Origin: Calothrix brevissima NIES-22
GTDB lineage: Bacteria; Cyanobacteriota; Cyanobacteriia; Cyanobacteriales; Nostocaceae
Direction: 5' to 3'
Assembly: GCF_002367995.1 (NCBI RefSeq)
Contig: NZ_AP018207.1
Location: 6,460,646 to 6,524,645 of the forward strand
Length of the DNA stretch: 64,000 nt
The first letter of the stretch is position 1; every line of letters begins with the position of its first letter. The notes below the pieces were generated by a model. It did no database searches, was not told where the DNA came from, and worked only from the letters and a program-made list of their open reading frames with translations. Below, piece after piece: positions 18,280-26,571 of this stretch. A program made the position numbers and the translations under genes.

Positions 18280-20814
18280 TCAACCAACAGTCAACAAAGC
18301 CGCAGGAATACGTTGACTAGGCAACAACAAATGGTCAATAATTTGATTGCGTAAATCTTTAGTCAAATAACTATCACTCTGAATACATTTAAGCAGCAGA
18401 ATATTAGCGTAAAAATAATCTTTTAAAATCTTAATTTCATCTTCAGTAAATATCACATCATTCCAACCAATATCTAAATATAAACGCATAGCCGATCGCA
18501 ATCTATTCGCCCAGTCTAACCAATCTGATTCTGGTGCTTGCTCCTCTGGGCGACTTTCTTTTAAAAAAACGAGAAACTCTGCTAAATCTTCATTGATATA
18601 ATTACCCGGTTCCTCTGCATATTCGCTACAATGATGAACTTGCGCCAGCGAGTAATTTGGTTGTATTTGTTGCGATTCTGACTGAATATTTTCTTGTGCT
18701 GGTTTAGTAATACAAATTACGCCACTATTTTTATCAATTAAACTAACTTCTGTTCGCAGTTGAGGTTTGCTTACAATTTGCTCGCTAGCCGGAAGTTCTT
18801 GCTTTAACAAAGGACTTAAATTTTGCGATTCAAAGCCTTTTTCTTGAGTTTTCGTATCTACTATATGGGCATGGTAATCAACTAAATCAAAAGCAAAATC
18901 AGATAGTAAAGAACGAGGATGGATAGATTTTCTTTCTTTATTGATTTCTCTTAAACTAACAGCTAGTTCCTGCGCCAAATGGTAATCAATCTTTGACTGT
19001 AAATTACTATATAATTCAAATACCTGATCGACAAACAAATAAAAAGCTCGCCAAGAACTAGATTTGACACCATGTAAAGTAGTGACATTATCTAGCCAAA
19101 TTAACATATCTTGTAAAACCTTGTTTTCCACCACTAGCAGATTAATTTGGCGAAACATCAATTTAAAGAAATCATCAGTATTCGCCAATCTTCCCGCAAT
19201 CATCAAAAATACTTCTTGCCACTGACGCTTTGTTAAATGTTGTTGCATCACTTCATTTAACGTCGCTGTATTTCTGCTTTCTACTACATGATGCGCTACA
19301 AAATATTCTTGAAATGTCAAATGCGAAAAAGAGTAAACATCTTGGGATTGTTTAATCAATAAGCCATGATTAGTTTCAATCGCTTTTAAAATCTCCTGAC
19401 TTTCCTCCGCCAATGTTTCTGGCGGAATTTCCAGAAAATTATCTAAATAATCTTCAATTAATGTTTCTAACTCTCGTTTCCACCAAAAATACTGTTGTGG
19501 TTCTTGGTTAAAAGCTTGATAAGCTATTTGACTTAGTAAGTTGACTTTGCGCTGATATGGTAAATTAAATTTATTAACTGCATTTCTGTCTATGCGTCTG
19601 CTAGCATCCCATTTGCGTAACAGAATATTCACCGCATCTTCAGTCAATAAGTAGCGATTTCTCGGAAACTCATAGTTATCTTGAAATACCAAACACAACA
19701 TTGTCAGCAGCAAGGGACTTGTGGTTAGCTCTTTAATAGAACTATTCTTTTCTAACTCACTTAAAAATTTAGCTGCTAACTCCGGTTCTTGGTACAATTT
19801 AAACCATTGTTTGACAAATTCCTTAACTTGTGGTTCCTTAAAATCTGCGATTTCTACTTCAGTAAAATGCTCAAATATATAATCTACCGCACCAGAACGA
19901 CAAGTTAAAACAAAGATATTTTTGGGATATTGCTCGACAAAACTATGAATCTGGCGATAAATGCGATCGCTTTGTGTTTCTGCAACTTCATCCAAGCCAT
20001 CTAGCAAAATCAAACAGCGCCCTAATTTGAGTAACTGCTGCACAATTTCTGCTGGTTGAGTCACAAATTGAATCAAATCTTCTTCAATAAAATCAAGCAA
20101 ATTGGGTTGATTTTCTACATCCGCAAATGCTTTTAAAGAAATCCAAATTGGTAGGGGTTGATTTTCTAAATCCCTAGCCGATGTTGCTAGATGTTTTAAA
20201 AATGTCGTCTTCCCTGCACCTGGGCTACCCCAAACCAACAGCTTGCGATATTTTTTGACTGCATCAAAAGCTAAAATATTGTCATGACGCACCCGATAAT
20301 TCAGCCGACTAAATTTAAGATTTTCGTTGGATAAATTCAGGCGCAAATCTTCAATTGTTTTTTGGTGTTTAGCTGGAACCGTTTCCAGAACTTTGACATT
20401 GGTGTAAATGCTATTAAGTTGTACTGGCTGAGTCATTGTCAGCACTTTCATATTGTTGCATTTTACCTGAATATATTCTTGGTATTCTGCAATCCAATCT
20501 GTCTTCACCTCAACATCTACTATTTCGCGTTTCTCTACAGCAGCTTGTTGTCTTAACGCTTCTTGATAACTTTCGTAGCCTAATAATACACCACACAAGA
20601 AATTCAAGTTCTTCTCTTGCATCTTGATGGGTTCGCTACTATTAAAAAAATTGCGAATAGTTTTATCCGAGATGACATCTTTGGTGCTGTTGGTTTTATC
20701 TCGATAAACATTATTCAGTTCAGTAATCAGTAGTTTAGGCGAACCGCCAAACTTTTCTATATAAGCTTGCTTTAATTTTTCCCAAATTTCTTGCGTGATG
20801 ATGATTGCTGTCAT
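18280..20814 (-). CDS. NACHT-domain STAND NTPase
   Basis: A large signal-transducing ATPase of the NACHT class (the animal NLR-like module; several bacterial NACHT proteins are anti-phage). Residues 1-90 form a small helical domain (EIWEKLKQAYIEKFGG...DKTIRNFF...NLNFLCGVLLGYESY) seen in front of many cyanobacterial NACHTs, as I recall. Walker A is GSPGAGKTT at 196-204 and Walker B with the NACHT-type acidic run is LILLDGLDE at 268-276. The sensor-type TCRSGAVDY, SFSHLTFQEYFVAHHVV and QRQWQEV-like blocks follow. Residues about 600-844 are helical without a recognised effector. It stands alone, and no obvious toxin or nuclease gene neighbours it. A defence role is inference. Confidence 0.92.
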   Translation of the reverse strand: MTAIIITQEIWEKLKQAYIEKFGGSPKLLITELNNVYRDKTNSTKDVISDKTIRNFFNSSEPIKMQEKNLNFLCGVLLGYESYQEALRQQAAVEKREIVDVEVKTDWIAEYQEYIQVKCNNMKVLTMTQPVQLNSIYTNVKVLETVPAKHQKTIEDLRLNLSNENLKFSRLNYRVRHDNILAFDAVKKYRKLLVWGSPGAGKTTFLKHLATSARDLENQPLPIWISLKAFADVENQPNLLDFIEEDLIQFVTQPAEIVQQLLKLGRCLILLDGLDEVAETQSDRIYRQIHSFVEQYPKNIFVLTCRSGAVDYIFEHFTEVEIADFKEPQVKEFVKQWFKLYQEPELAAKFLSELEKNSSIKELTTSPLLLTMLCLVFQDNYEFPRNRYLLTEDAVNILLRKWDASRRIDRNAVNKFNLPYQRKVNLLSQIAYQAFNQEPQQYFWWKRELETLIEDYLDNFLEIPPETLAEESQEILKAIETNHGLLIKQSQDVYSFSHLTFQEYFVAHHVVESRNTATLNEVMQQHLTKRQWQEVFLMIAGRLANTDDFFKLMFRQINLLVVENKVLQDMLIWLDNVTTLHGVKSSSWRAFYLFVDQVFELYSNLQSKIDYHLAQELAVSLREINKERKSIHPRSLLSDFAFDLVDYHAHIVDTKTQEKGFESQNLSPLLKQELPASEQIVSKPQLRTEVSLIDKNSGVICITKPAQENIQSESQQIQPNYSLAQVHHCSEYAEEPGNYINEDLAEFLVFLKESRPEEQAPESDWLDWANRLRSAMRLYLDIGWNDVIFTEDEIKILKDYFYANILLLKCIQSDSYLTKDLRNQIIDHLLLPSQRIPAALLTVG

Positions 20815-21435
20815 TTCCTACCCTCTACTTCTGGATAATTTTTGCACCCTCTATAAACTAGAGCCAATGGAGCGGGCAAATATTAAAACAATCATCGCTA
20901 AAAGATTGGATAATTGATGACTCAAATTTTCTGTTTTGTCTATTTTTTCAGCTTTTATAGACATTTCCAGATATTTTCAAATGATTTTACCGTACAAATA
21001 CTTATCATACTAGCTATTCATCATTTTCCATCTGAGTTTTATTGTTACTTTACAAAGATGTACCTGATGGGGTGACGATACTTACCACCCTTGATTAACA
21101 TCTTCAAAGCTGGATAACTTCCTGTGTTTCTAGTTTTTACCCAAAGTCAATAATTTCGCTACATCAAATCAAATTGCTATTGATTGTGAGTAATACATAG
21201 CGTCAACAAAAAATCATGTATCTCTCATTACTTACAAAATCATTTCTCAGCAATAAATTTCCGTGTTTTGTTCGCTTTTATTTCTAGCTTCTCTTCCTCA
21301 AGATAGAAATTGTAATTTAAATTTTTTCCATCTCCAGATAGTAGCATTTCCCGATAAAAGGTTTGAAGATGGCAAATAACCGCTCATTACCGATATTTTC
21401 CTAACCTCACTACCGCTTATTCTCAAATTCATCTT
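20815..21435. other. Intergenic region between divergent NACHT gene and hypothetical gene
   Basis: About 620 bases, AT-rich, expected to hold promoters in both directions. I see no repeat, RNA or confident promoter in it. Confidence 0.45.
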
Positions 21436-21912
21436 ATGAGCAACAGCAAAATCACCCCTAAGGCGTACCTAGAACCGCCAAATGAGCGTTTAAATGAACT
21501 TAATTGTCTAATTTGTGACAAATTCAGAGTTACCCTGAATAACATCAACTCCGCTTTAATCCTTTTAAGTCGAGTGCGGCTAGATCAAAAAAAGAAACGT
21601 ATCGCCTTGGAATTTATTGAGGAGAATGCTCATATCCAAAGCCTACTTCTAGATGAATTACTTAACAGGCGTTTTGTTTCCGCAGCTGCTAGTCAGTCGC
21701 TTTTGAGTTTAGTGGGGGAGATGAGATTCGCAGTCAATACCATTAGTTCTTGGAGCAAATCCTTACATGGTAATCAGCTCGAGCAAAGTACCCTCATTCA
21801 AGGTATTGAAGTCATGGGATACCATGCAAAAACTGAAAATGAGCTAATTGATCGGCTACAAACCTGGATGCTGACACAAAATCAAGTTTATTCTGCTGCA
21901 AGCGATCGCTAA
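21436..21912 (+). CDS. Hypothetical helical protein
   Basis: A 158-residue soluble, mostly helical protein that I do not recognise. The segment NCLICDKFRVTLNNINSALILLSRVRLDQKKKRIALEF (about residues 23-60) and the later helices look like a four-helix bundle, superficially like a histidine-kinase dimerisation domain but without a phospho-acceptor H-box. The ATG at 21436 gives MSNSKITPKAYLEPP. Codon use looks normal. Its only relation to neighbours is divergence from the NACHT gene, which is worth keeping in mind but proves nothing. Confidence 0.7.
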   Translation: MSNSKITPKAYLEPPNERLNELNCLICDKFRVTLNNINSALILLSRVRLDQKKKRIALEFIEENAHIQSLLLDELLNRRFVSAAASQSLLSLVGEMRFAVNTISSWSKSLHGNQLEQSTLIQGIEVMGYHAKTENELIDRLQTWMLTQNQVYSAASDR

Positions 21913-22045
21913 TCTCAACCCTATGCATCTACTAAATTTACCATCAGGGTCATGTTGAAAATATGCACAAAATCTCTATTATGGGGAACATCTACACAAA
22001 AATTAACGTTTTTAGCGATTCGGGATAATTTCCCCATCGCTAATG

Positions 22046-22172
22046 AAAAAGCCCGAACCCAAGTTAAGAATCACAGGATTCGAGCCGACTAATTTTTTCT
22101 CTATCCATATTTTATCACTCAGCTATCGGCTTTGACTGTTTCACTGTTGGCTTTTTCCTCTCATAACTTGGG
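22046..22172 (+). ncRNA. Candidate structured leader RNA with possible pseudoknot
   Basis: Several exact complementarities lie in the 170 bases before the small membrane-protein gene: AAAAAGCC (22046-22053) with GGCTTTTT (22149-22156); GAATC (22068-22072) with GATTC (22077-22081); AGCCGA (22083-22088) with TCGGCT (22126-22131); and CCCAAGTTA (22058-22066) with TAACTTGGG (22164-22172). The last crosses the first, as in a pseudoknot. No known riboswitch class was recognised; chance pairing is possible. Confidence 0.3.
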
Positions 22173-22214
22173 CGTAGGGATTCACACACCTACTCAATCA
22201 AAAGGATAAACTCT

Positions 22215-22430
22215 GTGAATCGCCCACAAAATAATGTTTGGATTTTTCTTTATACTGCTTTACTCGCTAGTTTTTTAGCGATGCTACTGGGATTTGACGG
22301 GAAAGTTTCTCTACAGGTGACGCCTTTCAACTTCACAGTCATTATTGATGCTTCTCCTACTAGTCGTCGGATTGACTTACCGTTACCAAAGGTAAATAGT
22401 CAATTGCTGGCTCAACTACCAGAAGAATAA
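22215..22430 (+). CDS. Small single-span membrane protein
   Basis: A 71-residue protein of unknown function. A GTG start at 22215 is supported by an AAAGGA ribosome-binding site 9-14 bases upstream. Residues about 8-26 (VWIFLYTALLASFLAMLLGF) form one membrane span, followed by a short soluble tail rich in Val, Ser and Pro (TPFNFTVIIDASPTSRRIDLPLPK). It lies downstream of a region with unusual complementarity (22046-22172), which may be its leader. Confidence 0.65.
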   Translation: MNRPQNNVWIFLYTALLASFLAMLLGFDGKVSLQVTPFNFTVIIDASPTSRRIDLPLPKVNSQLLAQLPEE

Positions 22431-22577
22431 CATCTTGTAAATGTAGCGATCGCTCTCCAGATGATACAAGCTGTAATCTCTAGGATTAGCCCCGAAATGG
22501 CACAGCGATCGTTACATTAGAAAATATATAACCAAAAATCATTATCGAGTCAAAGCGATCGCCGCTTGCACACCATC

Positions 22578-24680
22578 ATGAATGCAAACGCTATTATTTC
22601 CCAAAATCCCCTACTTAAAGGTACTGGCTTACCTCCCTTTACAGAAATTAAACCAGAGCAAGTAGTACCAGCCTTTCAGCAGCTAATCGCAGAACTAGAT
22701 ACAGAACTTGCCAACTTAGAAACTAATCTACAACCAACTTGGAGCAGTTTAGTAGAACCCTTAGATAAACTCACAGAACGCTTATCTTGGACTTGGGGAA
22801 TAGTTAACCATTTAATGGGGGTAAAAAATAGCCCCGAACTCCGGGAAGCTTACGAAGCAGTACAGCCAGATGTCGTTCAATTCTTCACCAAGCTCGGACA
22901 AAGCAAACCTCTATACAATGCTTTCAAATCCCTCCGTAATAGTGCTGAATGGAACAGCTTAGAATCAGCACAGCAAAGAATTGTGGAAGCTGCAATTCGC
23001 GACGCCGAACTATCTGGTGTCGGCTTAGAAGGAGAAGCCAAAGAACGTTTCAACGCCATTCAACTAGAATTGGCAGAACTTTCCACCAAATTCTCTAACC
23101 ATGTCTTAGATGCTACCAAAGCTTTTAGCTTAACCCTCACCACCAAAGCAGAAATCGACGGTTTACCCCAAAGCTTACTCAGTCTAGCAGCCCAAGCCGC
23201 CCGTGCTGCCGGTGAAGAAAACGCCACACCAGAAAATGGCCCTTGGCGCATCACCTTAGACTTCCCCAGTTATGGCCCTTTTATCCAGCACAGCACCAGA
23301 CGCGATTTGCGCGAACAGCTATACAAAGCATTTATCAGTCGTGCTGCTTCTGGCGACTTAGATAACAATCCCCTCATCGAGCGCATTTTAGAATTACGTC
23401 AAGAATTAGCAACTTTACTCGGATTCCATAACTTTGCCGAATTAAGCCTAGCCAGTAAAATGGCTCCCAATGTCGAAGCCGTGGAAGCTTTACTAGAAGA
23501 ACTGCGTCAAGTGAGTTATGATGCAGCCGTCAAAGATTTAACCGCACTCAAAGAATTTGCTTTAGCCCAAGGCGCAAAAGAAGCCGAAGATTTAAAACAC
23601 TGGGATATTAGCTTTTGGGCGGAACGTCAGCGAGAAGCAAAATTTGACTTTACCGCCGAAGAATTACGTCCTTACTTTCCCCTTCCCCAAGTTCTCGACG
23701 GTTTATTTGGCTTAGTAAATCGCTTATTTGGCGTTACCGTCACCCCCGCCGATGGTCAAGCCCCAGTATGGCATGAAGATGTCCGTTACTTCCAAATCGC
23801 TGACGAAACCGGTGCGCCCATCGCTTACTTTTACCTCGATCCCTACAGTCGCCCCGCCGAAAAACGCGGTGGTGCTTGGATGGATGTTTGCATTAATCGC
23901 GGTAAAATCGTCGAAAATGGCGTGACTAGCATCCGCTTACCAGTCGCTTACTTAGTTTGTAATCAAACACCACCTATTGATGGTCAGCCCAGCTTAATGA
24001 CTTTCAATGAAGTAGAAACCTTATTCCATGAGTTTGGACATGGTTTACACCACATGCTCACCAGAGTGGATTATACAGGGGCAGCAGGTATAAATAACGT
24101 CGAATGGGATGCCGTCGAACTACCCAGCCAATTCATGGAAAACTGGTGTTATGAGCGTCCCACCTTATTTGGGATGGCGAAACATTACCAAACAGGCGAA
24201 CCTTTACCAGAACATTATTATCAAAAGCTGATAGCCGCACGCAATTACATGAGTGGTAGCGGGATGTTGCGTCAACTTCACTTTAGCAGTGTAGATTTAG
24301 AACTACATTCACGCTATCGTCCCGGTGGTAACGAAACCCCCAGCGATGTCCGCCACCGCATTGCCAAAACTACCACAGTTTTACCCCCACTCCCTGAAGA
24401 TGCTTTTTTATGTGCCTTCGGTCACATATTTGGCGGTGGTTATGCGGCAGGGTACTATAGTTACAAATGGGCTGAAGTCCTAAGTGCAGATGCTTTTGCT
24501 GCATTTGAAGAAGCGGGGCTAGAAAACGAAGCAGCAATTAAAAATACAGGTAAACGCTATCGCGATACAGTCCTGGCGCTAGGTGGTAGCAAACACCCAA
24601 TGGAAGTATTTACAACCTTCCGGGGACGGGAACCTAGTACTGCTCCCTTGTTGAGACACAATGGCTTAAGTAGGGGCTAG
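22578..24680 (+). CDS. prlC: Oligopeptidase A-like M3 metallopeptidase
   Basis: A zinc peptidase of the M3 family (oligopeptidase A/PrlC, thimet oligopeptidase group) that cleaves short cytoplasmic peptides. The zinc site is HEFGHGLHHML (HExxH) with the downstream third ligand Glu in NNVEWDAVELPSQFMENW. Supporting blocks are GGAWMDVC and SLMTFNEVETLFHEFGH. Length about 700 is typical. The ATG at 22578 is chosen (MNANAIISQNPLLKGTGLPPF), matching family N-termini; the frame extends to a TTG four codons earlier. A bidirectional terminator lies about 110 bases downstream. Confidence 0.95.
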   Translation: MNANAIISQNPLLKGTGLPPFTEIKPEQVVPAFQQLIAELDTELANLETNLQPTWSSLVEPLDKLTERLSWTWGIVNHLMGVKNSPELREAYEAVQPDVVQFFTKLGQSKPLYNAFKSLRNSAEWNSLESAQQRIVEAAIRDAELSGVGLEGEAKERFNAIQLELAELSTKFSNHVLDATKAFSLTLTTKAEIDGLPQSLLSLAAQAARAAGEENATPENGPWRITLDFPSYGPFIQHSTRRDLREQLYKAFISRAASGDLDNNPLIERILELRQELATLLGFHNFAELSLASKMAPNVEAVEALLEELRQVSYDAAVKDLTALKEFALAQGAKEAEDLKHWDISFWAERQREAKFDFTAEELRPYFPLPQVLDGLFGLVNRLFGVTVTPADGQAPVWHEDVRYFQIADETGAPIAYFYLDPYSRPAEKRGGAWMDVCINRGKIVENGVTSIRLPVAYLVCNQTPPIDGQPSLMTFNEVETLFHEFGHGLHHMLTRVDYTGAAGINNVEWDAVELPSQFMENWCYERPTLFGMAKHYQTGEPLPEHYYQKLIAARNYMSGSGMLRQLHFSSVDLELHSRYRPGGNETPSDVRHRIAKTTTVLPPLPEDAFLCAFGHIFGGGYAAGYYSYKWAEVLSADAFAAFEEAGLENEAAIKNTGKRYRDTVLALGGSKHPMEVFTTFRGREPSTAPLLRHNGLSRG

Positions 24681-24684
24681 GGAC

Positions 24685-24762
24685 TAGGAATTTTAGATTT
24701 TAGATTTTGGATTTTAGATTCAAATGCAATCTAAAATCCAAAATCCAAAATCCAAAATTGTT
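24685..24762. repeat. Inverted heptamer arrays (ttttaga / atccaaa)
   Basis: Tandem ttttaga/ttttgga units (24690-24720) face inverse tctaaaa/tccaaaa units (24727-24760), so the two halves can pair. Nearly the same structure follows glyA at about 36100-36162, and related ttttgaa units occur at 46861-46895 and 49560-49600. Confidence 0.85.
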
Positions 24763-24784
24763 CCAATGCCCCATTCCCAATATT

Positions 24785-24816
24785 AAAAAAGCTCAAACAT
24801 TGCTGTTTGAGCTTTA
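24785..24816. terminator. Bidirectional terminator between prlC and RRM gene
   Basis: A perfect nine-base stem GCTCAAACA (24791-24799) / TGTTTGAGC (24804-24812) with a four-base loop, preceded by AAAAAA and followed by TTT. With A and T runs on opposite sides it can end both the rightward peptidase transcript and the leftward RNA-binding protein transcript. Confidence 0.85.
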
Positions 24817-24887
24817 ACAAAATTTAATAAAGTTAGTGGGTCTGATGAAATTACAGTCCCTAAACTTTTTTTAATAAACCCTGTAAT

Positions 24888-25205
24888 TTAGTAGCGACCG
24901 CCACGGTTTCCACCGCCACCGCCATAGCCACCGCGATTACCACCACCAAAGGAACCTTTGCTTTCCTTGGGCTTGGCTTTATTAACTTTGAGATCCCGTC
25001 CCATCCATTCAGCACCATCGAGCGCTTCAATAGCAGCGGTCTCTTCGGCTTCTGAACTCATCTCCACAAAAGCAAAGCCGCGTACACGGCCTGATTCACG
25101 GTCGGTAGGTATTTGAACTCGCTTGACAGAACCATATTCTGCAAAAACTGCAGTTAGCGCATCTTCTGTAACTTGGTAAGAAAGGTTACCTACATAAACT
25201 GACAT
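24888..25205 (-). CDS. Glycine-rich RRM RNA-binding protein
   Basis: A cyanobacterial Rbp protein: one RNA-recognition motif (residues 1-80) followed by a short Gly-rich tail (residues about 83-105, GGGNRGGYGGGGGNRGGRY). RNP2 is VYVGNL and RNP1 is RGFAFVEM, both complete. Rbp proteins of this kind in Anabaena are often induced by cold, and some influence mRNA localisation; a long 5' leader before such genes is usual. Here the ATG is preceded by GGAGA. Which Rbp paralogue it is cannot be told from the sequence alone. Confidence 0.95.
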   Translation of the reverse strand: MSVYVGNLSYQVTEDALTAVFAEYGSVKRVQIPTDRESGRVRGFAFVEMSSEAEETAAIEALDGAEWMGRDLKVNKAKPKESKGSFGGGNRGGYGGGGGNRGGRY

Positions 25206-25420
25206 AGAATGTCTCCAAAATCGTCAACTTGTAGAGATTTAGATTTCGGAGAGAGTCTGAAAATACCAAAAGGAAAAAGCCAATCAATACTAACAAAAAA
25301 CACTATCACCGAATTAATTCTCATCTTTACTTATGATACCGCAACTCTTCTTAGCAAGTGGAGACTTTAAAAAATTTTTTAACTAATTATTCTTAACTTA
25401 TTGTATTGAGCGGAAAGTTG

Positions 25421-25605
25421 AAGAAGGCAGAAGTACGAAGGCAGAGGGCAGAAGGTTTCGTTCAGATGGGGATTCAACCCCACCTGAACGAGAGCCACTG
25501 AACCTCCGTTCAGTGGGGGTCTTAAACCCTTGTTCCCTTCGGTCACGGACAGAGGACAGGAGCCAGAATTCCCTTCTGCCTTCTGCCTCCTGCCCTCTGC
25601 CTTTC
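25421..25605. repeat. Structured foldback element, copy A
   Basis: Purine-rich end (aagaaggcag...gcagaagg) and pyrimidine-rich end (ccttctgccttctgcctcc) are inverted copies. Between them lie hairpin 1 (CGTTCAG 25459-25465 with CTGAACG 25484-25490, continued by GGGG/CCCC), hairpin 2 (CCACTGAAC 25495-25503 with GTTCAGTGG 25508-25516) and hairpin 3 (gggt..accc). A second copy lies at 34343-34532, with compensatory changes in hairpins 1 and 2. The open frames across it are not credible genes. Confidence 0.7.
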
Positions 25606-25735
25606 CCCGATAAAAATTATTTGTCAATATTCAATAGTCATATAGTCATTGGTTATTTGTCACTGATTTTACCGAAGTGTCGAAGTTATGCTGGGTTTAG
25701 GTATGATAAATACTGGTGCAAGAAAAGGCCGGCTG

Positions 25736-26344
25736 ATGAGCAACAAGATACCTAATACCCAATATCCAGTTGAAGAGTTACTGCGGCGGCGTTGGAGTCC
25801 TGTGGCTTTCTCGGAACAACCAGTAGAAACAGAAAAATTATGCACTGTTTTAGAAGCAGCTTCTTGGGCTGCATCTTCTTTTAATGAGCAACCTTGGAGC
25901 TTTATAATTGCGACTCAAGATAATCTGGCGGAATTTGAACGGTTATTAAGTTGTCTAGTACCAGGAAATCAAGATTGGGCCAAGAATGCTCCGGTACTGA
26001 TGCTGTCTGTAGCCAAGCTTTTCTTTCAGCATAACGGTACGGAAAACAAACACGCTTTTCATGATGTAGGAGCTGCTGTTGCGACTCTAGCGATCCAAGC
26101 TACTGCATTAGGACTATATATTCACCAAATGGCGGGATTTGATGCTGCTAAAGCCAAACAAGTTTATGGCATAGCTGAAGGTTATGAACCTGTAGCGGCG
26201 ATCGCTCTCGGTTATTTAGGAGATGTCAATACCTTATCCGAAAAGTTGCAACAACGACAATTAGCGCCCCGCCAGCGCAAAAACCTGGAAACCTTTGTTT
26301 TCTCTGGCAGTTGGAACCAAGTTTCTCCCCTAGTGACTAAGTAA
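25736..26344 (+). CDS. Nitroreductase family protein
   Basis: An FMN-dependent oxidoreductase of the nitroreductase fold. FMN/NAD(P)H-site features are RRRWSPVAFSEQPV near the start, ASWAASSFNEQPWSFIIA (about residues 40-57), the HDVGAAVATLAIQATALGLYIHQMAGF block (about 109-135) and AAIALGYLGD. The ATG at 25736 (MSNKIPNTQYPVEELL) is chosen because AAAGG lies just upstream; the frame stays open to an ATG at 25688. The physiological substrate is not known. It is flanked on the left by the structured repeat. Confidence 0.9.
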   Translation: MSNKIPNTQYPVEELLRRRWSPVAFSEQPVETEKLCTVLEAASWAASSFNEQPWSFIIATQDNLAEFERLLSCLVPGNQDWAKNAPVLMLSVAKLFFQHNGTENKHAFHDVGAAVATLAIQATALGLYIHQMAGFDAAKAKQVYGIAEGYEPVAAIALGYLGDVNTLSEKLQQRQLAPRQRKNLETFVFSGSWNQVSPLVTK

Positions 26345-26528
26345 AATTCAACCGCAAAAAAAGAGACTGGCGATCCAAAAATTAAAGGCAGCAGCTTTGT
26401 ACTGACAATTTCTCATGCTGCCTTTGATTCAATCATCGTTGATATAGATAAAATATTTGCTGATGTAGGAATTACTATTTCGCTTCCAGAGTTCGATCGC
26501 TCATGCAAATATACGTGTAGTAGTTAGA

Positions 26529-26534
26529 TATAAT
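26529..26534 (+). promoter_or_regulatory. Possible -10 box of argG
   Basis: A TATAAT hexamer about 38 bases before the argG start codon. No matching TTGACA is present at the expected distance, so this is a -10-only candidate. Confidence 0.35.
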
Positions 26535-26571
26535 AATGACTCATTCTTTGTTTTCCTAAGTGGAGAAACTA

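Noticed and set aside
22077-22090. tRNA-like ggattcgagcc segment
   Set aside because: It resembles a T-arm, but no acceptor, D or anticodon arms can be drawn around it.
25379-25755. Open frames on both strands across the structured repeat
   Set aside because: They follow the repeat sequence and have no ribosome-binding site or family; the same frames are not kept in the copy at 34343.
26387-26425. aaaggcagca...tgctgccttt inverted repeat before argG as an attenuator or terminator
   Set aside because: The loop is over 20 bases and no T run follows; it may be a dispersed repeat fragment, so no regulatory call is made.
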